Source: Ophiodon elongatus (taxonomy: Eukaryota > Chordata > Actinopteri > Perciformes > Hexagrammidae). Taken from it: a DNA stretch of 64,000 bases. Every line of letters starts with the position of its first letter. The stretch's first letter is position 1. Positions 45,301-64,000 of this stretch are shown piece by piece. The stretch spans positions 2,812,501 to 2,876,500 of the forward strand of contig JACSYO010001013.1 of NCBI GenBank assembly GCA_016806645.1, written 5' to 3'. The notes under the pieces are model-generated. The model made no database searches. It was not told where the DNA came from and saw only the letters and a program-made list of their open reading frames with translations. Made by a program: the position numbers and the translations under genes.

Positions 45301-47589
45301 CAGTATGTCATACAAAATGTCGTAGTAAAGTATATTATAACAATTTCATAGAATAGTATAGTATGCACAAAAAATATCATTAAAAGTTTATGGCATAGCA
45401 TTGCATAAGAAATGTTTAAAAAATGTCATAGTATAGTATTATATTAGTAAAGTGTGATGAAAATAATATAATATGTATATTTGTGCACGCAGATAATGCG
45501 ACTGGAGATGACGTGGCGAGCACTGAGAAGGAACCACACAGAGACGGCAGTTTTATTTGAGAAGAAACTCAAACCCTTCATGAACCTCCTGAACGACGGA
45601 GACGGTGAGAGGATGGACAATACCTGTAAAAATACTTTGATGGATAAAACTGGCGCTCTTCTCCAAACACATCGGACTGTACCCGGCTTTAAATTGAGTG
45701 AAGCTTTAGGGAAAGAACACCCGTGACCACAGACGGGTTAAAACAAGTGTTACACACTTTTTAAGTAGCAGACGTACTGCATGGAGTCTTATGCGCTTCC
45801 ATGTTTTTCTGTAGAGTCCGTAGTCCGCGGTCCCATCGCCGTGCCACACCTGGTTCCTCTGCTGATGGCGATGGAGGGCGACGACCCGGTGGAGAACAGC
45901 GAGCGAGGCTGTCAGCTTCTCTACGACGTCCTCCAGTCGGCCCGCAGCGCCGCGCTGCACGCGCAAGATTATCAGCAGCACGCGCAGTCTCTGCTCACAG
46001 GTACAGCACGCACGTCTGTAACGTCTCCTCTTCTTATAGACGGCAGACAAACGGGCCTCCGAACATTACTCTATTCTTATACTACATCTTTTTTTTTTTT
46101 TTATTTGAGGTTGGGTTGTACAAATGTCAGCTTTTACCAATTCTCTCTTAACTGCCCAACTTGTCATACGTGTCTAGTTTTAACCTGATGCGTGTAACCT
46201 GTTATTGAGGAGGTGTGAGTTACAGTATTGAGATTTCATAATTAGCATATATAACAACTCTAAATTGCTGTAACTGTTTGGGGAAGTTTCATTCACAACA
46301 TTTTTTTAGTTAAAAGATGAATTTCCCAACAATTACAGAATAATATGAATTACAATGCCAAAATGTACTAATCAAATTCTAAAATCTAAGACAGATTTTT
46401 TTTTTTTTTTTTTTGTCAAACCTCAAATTGATAACCCAAAGACGATGATATGGTGAACAGAATATTTATTTAAAATTTGTTTATTTTAGTTAAATGTAGT
46501 TATTTTATAGTAACACATTTATTTAGATCAAGGCATCATACTATAATTAAATAAACAAGTTGGACCAAAACTAAACTAGTGTTGTGTGCTAGTATTCTGT
46601 GCATGACTTGTGCGACAGGTCTGGACCACTTGTGAGTTTTGTTTGTACTGAAGAAAAAATTCAAAGTATGAGAAAATTGGTGACGGCAAAGGAATTCTCT
46701 TGAATCATTGGAGTGTCACTCGAAGAACAAATGTTGTACGAGTGGTTCTTACGTGAGGCCCGTTTGTACTTCCTGCCAGAGCAAGTACGTTTTTACTCAC
46801 ATATTTCTGATCTGCTGCTACCTTATGACCCATCCCGACCGCTTCCTCGTCTGGGACCGGTCTACTTTCTGTTTCAAGTTCTGAGTCAGAACTAAACATG
46901 GAGAAGCAGCGTTCAGTTTTTCTGCTTCACATATCTGGAACAAAGTCTCAGAAAGCTGCAGGTCTGCTGAGACCCTCAGAGACCCTCAGAGACCCTCAGC
47001 TCCTTTACATCCAGATTGAAGACTTCTGTTTGCTTTTGACTTGAACCAGATTCAAGGATCTTAATCAATTTCTGCATTTTACTACTGTATTTTAATTCTT
47101 AAACTGCACTGCAACTTTTATTCTATTTGTTTTTAGCTTTTTAATGTTTTACTGACTGTTTTTAATTTTTAAATGAATGTTCTTAATTGTTTTTAAATCT
47201 TTTCTTTTGCATTATGTTTTGATGCTTTTTATGGTTTTATGTGATGCACTTTGAATTGCCTTGTTGAAATTTGCTATACAAATAAACTTGCCTTGCCTAC
47301 GTTACAAAGTACGTTTTACTCAAAGAGATGATGTACATTGTGAAGTTACATCATTCTTTGTATCTAATCTGATGTCCGTCACATTGCTTCAGCAGGAAGT
47401 TGGGAGCCGGTCCCCGAGCTGCTCGAGGCCTTCCGCACAGAGTTTGCCCTGCGTCTGTTCTGGGGTCAGTCGGGGGCGGTGTCCGACAGAGAGGAGCGCT
47501 ACGAGAAGTTCGACAAGATTCTTTGTGTCCTCTCGGATAAACTGGAACCCGTGGAGCTCACCCCACGACAACCCGACCCTCCAACCTGA
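32644..47589 (+). CDS. sh2d3a: SH2D3A-like NSP-family adaptor with N-terminal SAM domain, complete, 18 coding exons
   Basis: The spliced frame is 2538 nt (845 aa) and all junctions are GT-AG and in phase. Domain order: SAM (about residues 5-65), basic/Ser-rich linker, SH2 (about 184-290), long Pro/Ser linker with SPVFRTGSEPLLSP and a short Thr/Ser/Gly tract, and the C-terminal Cdc25-like Cas-binding domain (about 533-835). NSP proteins (SH2D3A, BCAR3, SH2D3C) bind p130Cas-family scaffolds through that domain, which looks like a Ras GEF but lacks normal exchange activity. The phrases RPLEPGVLLTLKELF and TALHMLSVDCQ, and the position between VAV1 and TRIP10, favour SH2D3A. Some linker phrases also resemble BCAR3. 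At 845 aa it is much longer than human SH2D3A (576 aa). Confidence 0.88.
33088..33110. repeat. poly(A) run, SH2D3A intron 2
   Basis: About 22 consecutive A bases ('aaagtaaaaaaaa' onward), possibly the A-tail of a decayed retroposon. No body was recognised. Confidence 0.8.
33485..33635 (+). mobile_element. Truncated 'gcttagcttagc' family repeat (5' end)
   Basis: 'ggaacagttcaacattttgg' and 'gaaatatgcttattagcttt' are the typical end of this family. The central part is missing. SH2D3A intron 2. Confidence 0.5.
34107..34147. repeat. (TG)n microsatellite beside SH2D3A exon 4 donor
   Basis: About 20 TG units starting about 20 nt after the donor at 34089. Confidence 0.95.
34497..34740 (+). mobile_element. 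Dispersed teleost repeat ('aaagggccagttcacctaaa')
   Basis: Opens 'aaagggccagttcacctaaa', then 'gtgctatttaaccatgcaga' and 'ctcccagaaacagtgttcta'. A common teleost non-coding family, in SH2D3A intron 4. Confidence 0.55.
35490..36252 (+). promoter_or_regulatory. Candidate internal SH2D3A promoter with GC-rich 5' UTR exon
   Basis: Within the 4.5-kb intron 4, GC content and CpG rise abruptly at about 35,880-36,260. An inverted CCAAT box (ctgattggctgag) lies near 35,493, followed by two copies of a 19-bp GAACGTTC-containing motif. The GC-rich block ends in GACCGACAG|gtaggacc at 36,252, a good 5' splice site. Splicing to exon 5 or 6 and using Met at 38,796 would give an SH2-Cas-binding protein without the SAM domain, like the mammalian form. 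Inference only. Confidence 0.5.
35967..36035 (+). repeat. G-run cluster with G-quadruplex potential
   Basis: Repeated runs of 3-9 G separated by short spacers (for example 'ggcggagggggggggagg'), all on the SH2D3A sense strand, within the candidate internal promoter or its 5' UTR. Confidence 0.85.
36806..36846. repeat. (TG)n microsatellite, SH2D3A intron 4
   Basis: About 20 TG units. Confidence 0.95.
38584..40595 (+). other. sh2d3a: SH2D3A exons 5-8: SH2 domain and downstream linker
   Basis: Exons 38584-38623, 38775-38891, 39256-39399 and 40285-40595 encode residues 142-345. The SH2 domain begins at HAWFHGPLSR, with the phosphotyrosine-binding Arg R209 in GDFLVRDS, then GDYVLSCFWKDG and HFKIIRVILRP. 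The end, FEEDRFDNVPALIRFYVGG, is typical of NSP proteins. Exon 8 carries an in-frame trinucleotide tract, (ACC)n(AGT)n(GGT)n at about 40460-40503, giving five Thr, four Ser and five Gly. A Met in exon 6 (38796) could start a SAM-less isoform. Confidence 0.92.
38960..39180 (-). mobile_element. 'gcttagcttagc' family repeat, minus-oriented
   Basis: 'ggctagctgtttccccttgt' and 'tatgctaagctaagctcaca' are the reverse of the core seen at 27655. The copy lies between SH2D3A exons 6 and 7. Confidence 0.55.
40835..40888 (+). repeat. 18-bp tandem repeat, 3 perfect copies, SH2D3A intron 9
   Basis: Unit acccctcatggccactgg, three identical copies, starting 34 nt after the exon 9 donor. The exon 9 frame stays open through it. 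Confidence 0.95.
42254..42299. repeat. (TG)n microsatellite, SH2D3A intron 10
   Basis: About 22 TG units, about 100 nt upstream of the exon 11 acceptor. Confidence 0.95.
42678..42957 (-). mobile_element. tRNA-headed SINE, minus strand
   Basis: On the minus strand the element starts with a tRNA-like head. Its A box is TGGCTTAGCGG (42942-42952), and a perfect B box GGTTCGATTCC follows at 42898-42908 with tRNA-like spacing. A body with 'gtccttgggcaagacactta' follows, and the tail 'aaagcgctttgagtgattgg' resembles LINE-derived SINE tails. Its head end abuts the SH2D3A exon 12 acceptor (exon starts 42974). The structure is seen directly; the family name is not known. Confidence 0.75.
44860..45480. 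repeat. AT-rich 'gtcatagtatagtatg' interspersed repeat array with long hairpin
   Basis: SH2D3A intron 15 is filled with degenerate copies of a short unit around 'catagtatagtatg...cataaaaaatgt'. Two segments, 44943-45025 and 45071-45152, are inverted copies of each other (about 80 bp, three differences) around a 45-bp spacer. A sequence of the same kind in the opposite orientation lies in a TRIP10 intron at 50970-51250. Confidence 0.8.
46740..47290 (+). mobile_element. 3' end of an L2-like LINE (degenerate)
   Basis: A decayed reverse-transcriptase C-terminal frame is seen (HISDLLLPYDPSRPLP) with the 'gaagcagcgttcagtttttc' region. A three-copy 'gaccctcaga' tandem follows, then the typical tail 'gcactttgaattgccttgtt' and 'aataaacttgccttgcc'. 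It lies in SH2D3A intron 17, sense orientation, with no intact ORF. Confidence 0.65.
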
Positions 47590-48081
47590 GCCTCTGGCTC
47601 TGTTTCGCCAAGTGAAAAAGGTGAAAGTCAGCACTTTTTCACGAGAGGAACAAAAGACAAAAGATGAAAGGGAAATGTTTTTAGTTGAGCTTTGGGGCGT
47701 TGCGGCGGTCTCACCCCCGAGATCACACGGGCACAAAAGGAAAAAGTTATTTTTTGAGATGCAAGAGACTTTCAAGCTTGTCAACTTTAACTTATAAAGG
47801 AATGAGTTGTCTCTTGACCGTGTGGCTCTGGGCAGTCTCTTACTGTGAAGAGAGCTGCGTTGGATTCACAAAATGTGGAACGGTTTACCCAAAAACTAGC
47901 ATCTGTCAACTTCTTGAAATGTGCATTTGTGATACTCAGACACTGTTTTGTTAATCCACACCACTCTGATACTTGAGATTCAAAAGGATGAACACGACTA
48001 AAAGAGTTAGTTCCCTTTGTACATGACCTGCTGCTGTGAGGGACCACACTGGGAATCGTTTTATTTCAGTGTTTTCAATGC

Positions 48082-48140
48082 AATAAATGTATATTTCACT
48101 TTTGCATGTAATATTTCTCACGAATGATACTGTAAATAAA
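48082..48140 (+). terminator. SH2D3A poly(A) signals
   Basis: Two AATAAA hexamers, 48082-48087 and 48135-48140, about 500-550 nt after the stop codon. Confidence 0.7.
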
Positions 48141-49993
48141 CAAAGACGAGAATGTTGTTTTTTTTTTTTTTTTCTATACTTTATGACTCAAACAATACAC
48201 TTAATACATACATTTTCTTTAAAAAAAAAAATGGATCATACAATAATACCCCTAAAATGCTAAGAAAAGATCTACTAGTGCAGGAAGAAAAAGAGATGGG
48301 TAAACATGATATGGCTCAATAAAATATTTGTAAAGTCTGAGCTTCACAGTGCAGAATGACGAGAAGTCGGATGTATCTGCTGAAGGAGTAAAGTTTCTCT
48401 GCGCTCAGATGTGTACAAACAAATGTCCAATTAGTTTGATGTGAGTGAGTCTTTAAACACTCCTATCAGAATTTAAAAAAAGTGCGTCAACATTTTTCCT
48501 TGAGTTTACTGGTCTCTTGGCAGTGATCCAGCGAGGAGCTGAATCCTAAAAACTACCATTTCCATTAATTCAAAAGGTTTTCAACCACGATCATCGTTTC
48601 AGAGAATTTGAGAAGGTCAACAACAGTGATAGTCTGGAGGCTCAAAATATGAACGCAGGTGGTTAAAACCAGTATACAAGGATGAGAGCCATATAAATCA
48701 GTCAAAGAAGAACCAGCTAAGGACCAGAATCCAGATCGCTGTCGATGCACTTTTGATTTGCACACATTTCTGGTTTTATGACGTCGGTGCTGTGATGATC
48801 TCTGATGCTGCAAACCTCAAAACGCAAGTATTTGTGGCAAGAATTAGAACATGCTAAATACTGTATTTGTTTTACTATAACTTTGATCATTATTGCCACT
48901 GTGTTTTTCCTTTGTTTTTACCCACCGTTTCTTAAATTCGCACAAAAAAAAAAAAAAGAAAATGCAATGCAAGTTTCCATTTTTAGGTCGTCTTAAAACA
49001 ATACCAATACAATGCATATATGTACATTGAAGCAGTTTTTTATATGCAGTTATTATTCTTCCTGTTCATATGGATTGTTTAAACACTCTTCCTTAAGTGC
49101 TTCCAATATAAGTGAGTGATGAAAAATATATATAGAACTTATTAACTTAGATTATATAAATGAATTTGTCTTTTTAGGATGAAATTCCTCTTGGAGTTTT
49201 CCTGCTCAGCTGTAGTGGAGGGATATCAACACACGGAGGGAATTCTGTGTTAAAAACACTTTGGAAGATACCCACTTGATTAGTTGAACTCTATTTTCAG
49301 AAAAACTTGACCCAGAATGAGATTCTGTCGCCCGTCACTTACATTAGAAGCACATTAAGAGTCTATGAGTATGAACCAGATGTATTTCAATGTTCATATG
49401 GGCACATGACTGTTGTTAGAAGACGGACATAAAACAAACATTTAAACCGATTCTTTACAGCGACACTCCACGGTGAGATGTTGTTAAGAGTAGTGGTTTT
49501 CATCCAGTTATAAGTCATAAAACATCACTATGATAAAAAGAAAAACTCACATTATCCTGTCAGGAAAGCCGTTTTAGCAGAGGCACGGTGTTACAGAAAG
49601 AAAAAGGTTCAGCAGGTTATTAGAGAGGGCAGTGGGGGGGGGGGGAAAGTCAAGTGAATGGATATATCAACGTAAAGATATGTAGCGCTTAGGCTACTAT
49701 GGTGCTGAATATGTTACGCTAGTCATCACTTAACGCGGCAACAAACAAAAAAAAAAAAGGTTCAGGTATACATTCACAAGTTTGGATTCAAAAGAGCGGA
49801 AAATCCACGAAGACTCAGGCGGTCTGCGTTTAGAGACGGAGACAGAGACTGTATGATAAGACGCTTTCTAATCACTCGCTTTCATCTCGCCATGCACATC
49901 ACCGGCTGAGATAAAAGATGGAGGGAACAGCTCCAATTATCGTGCGTGACTTTGTATTCGCCTTTGGCTCTTAACTTACCTTTCCATCACAAG

Positions 49994-50035
<42 letters not shown>

Positions 50036-50128
50036 GTGTCTGAGTGTGAGTGTGTGTATGTATATGTATATGTATGTGTGTGTGTGTGTGGGTGTGTGTG
50101 TGTGTGTGTGTGTGTGTGTCTGTCTGTC
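48141..50128. other. Convergent 3' region between SH2D3A and TRIP10
   Basis: No gene is supported. It must hold the TRIP10 3' UTR (minus strand), but I found no clear AATAAA on that strand, so the TRIP10 end is unresolved. Poly-T at about 48157-48172, a G run at about 49633-49644, a (CT)n tract at 49993-50035 and a (TG)n tract up to 50127 are the visible structure. Confidence 0.5.
49993..50127. repeat. Compound (CT)n-(TG)n microsatellite at the TRIP10 stop codon
   Basis: CT then TG dinucleotides, ending directly beside the TRIP10 stop (50129-50131). The TRIP10 3' UTR therefore starts with repeat sequence. Confidence 0.9.
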
Positions 50129-62649
<12,521 letters not shown>

Positions 62650-62805
62650 CTAAAAAAGGAACAGCACAGAGTGTTTTCATACATGCACAGACACACAAAC
62701 GCTGCTGACAACTTTTTGGATAGCGACACATTTTATTTTATTGTTTTGGCTGCGTGTCGCAGCACTTTGAATTTTAAATTAAGTTAAATCTGAGGGTGAT
62801 GACAA

Positions 62806-63500
<695 letters not shown>

Positions 63501-64000
63501 TTTGTTTGTTTGCACGGAACAGATTTAAGACGTTGACCCAAGCACATATTCTTTTTCCAGTGAAACGTTCTCGATTGTCACAAGACACTACTGACGAACA
63601 GACTGAAAGCAAGAAGCGCTCGAAACAAGAAGTGAAGCCGGCTGCACATTAAACCCGAGAGCAATAACGGGAACATAATATGTGTCTTAGTGTCAGCGGG
63701 CTGTGGACTCCAAAATAGATAGACTACTAATAGACCGATTGTTTTAGCATTACTGTAATCGTGATATTGGTTAAAGCCCCGCCCACTTTGTGTGTGACAA
63801 AGTGAAGGAGCGTTTAAAAAATAAATCAACAATTCTTCGCACTGTCTGACATCCGCAGACACCGAGAGCAGCCCTGTATTAGATCAAGGCTGCAATTAAA
63901 AATTATTTTCAAGTTCACAGCACCGTAAAATGTCACGAGCAAGAACAACGTAGAGAATATTCACATTGGTGAAGCTGGAACAAGTGAGATTTTGACATTT

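Larger units (their letters stand above)
43662..47589 (+). other. sh2d3a: SH2D3A exons 13-18: Cdc25-like Cas-binding domain
   Basis: Exons 43662-43823, 44011-44126, 44610-44781, 45493-45604, 45815-46000 and 47396-47589 encode residues 533-845. Signatures are MGVGSGLELVTLPHGRQLR, VDILGCTGTVSQRA, SFSAVMKALEMPQI, FEKKLKPFMNLL and RLFWGQSGAVSDREERYEKF. The stop is TGA 47587-47589. Exon 18 has a tandem cag-cag acceptor, so one extra Ala is possible. Confidence 0.93.

Noticed and set aside
44860..45480. CRISPR-like array
   Set aside because: Units are degenerate, AT-rich and without regular unique spacers, in a vertebrate intron.
47685..48047. Small ORFs after the SH2D3A stop codon
   Set aside because: Inside the SH2D3A 3' UTR, followed by its poly(A) signals; no conserved features.
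63578..63862. 94 aa minus-strand ORF near the right edge
   Set aside because: No recognisable motif, in TRIP10 intron 1, and not the expected first exon.

Overview
This window is nuclear DNA from a ray-finned fish, very likely a percomorph-type teleost. The evidence is spliced genes with GT-AG introns, long pure AC/TG/AT microsatellites, and many dispersed repeats of teleost type (a tRNA-headed SINE, L2-like LINE tails, and several short non-autonomous families). Nothing prokaryotic or viral is visible. The ORFs in the window are exons of five protein-coding genes, their antisense shadows, or translated simple repeats.

Layout. (1) 542-6604, minus strand: PIN1, the phospho-Ser/Thr-Pro prolyl isomerase, complete in 5 coding exons (156 aa). 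(2) About 6,200-6,950: a CpG-rich head-to-head promoter shared by PIN1 and UBL5. (3) 7306-9053, plus strand: UBL5/Hub1, complete in 4 coding exons (73 aa). (4) 10673-28723, minus strand: VAV1, the haematopoietic Rho/Rac GEF, complete in 28 coding exons (848 aa, CH-Ac-DH-PH-C1-SH3-SH2-SH3). (5) 32644-47589, plus strand: a gene of the NSP family (SH2D3A/BCAR3/SH2D3C), best matched to SH2D3A by sequence and neighbourhood. It has 18 coding exons (845 aa) and an N-terminal SAM domain that I do not know from the mammalian protein. (6) 50129-62649 and beyond, minus strand: TRIP10/CIP4 (F-BAR, HR1, SH3). Its first coding exon (about 8 residues) lies outside the right edge.

How the genes relate. VAV1, SH2D3A and TRIP10 are neighbours in the same relative order and orientation in human 19p13.3, and UBL5 and PIN1 are neighbours in human 19p13.2, so this is an old vertebrate linkage group. 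VAV1 (Rac activation, phosphotyrosine signalling), SH2D3A (Cas-family adaptor binding) and TRIP10 (Cdc42/WASP membrane remodelling) all act between tyrosine-kinase receptors and the actin cytoskeleton. They keep separate promoters, and nothing suggests an operon-like unit.

No new defence, mobile or biosynthetic system is visible. The most unusual signals are: the SAM domain fused to the NSP-family gene; UG- or UC-repeat tracts replacing the usual polypyrimidine tract at several splice acceptors; an 80-bp near-perfect intronic hairpin built from a shared AT-rich repeat; a GC- and G-quadruplex-rich probable second promoter inside SH2D3A; a SINE abutting an SH2D3A splice acceptor; and a possible alternative terminal exon of TRIP10 that would truncate the F-BAR domain. 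Exon boundaries were assigned by hand from reading frame, GT/AG sites and recalled family sequences; no alignment was run.
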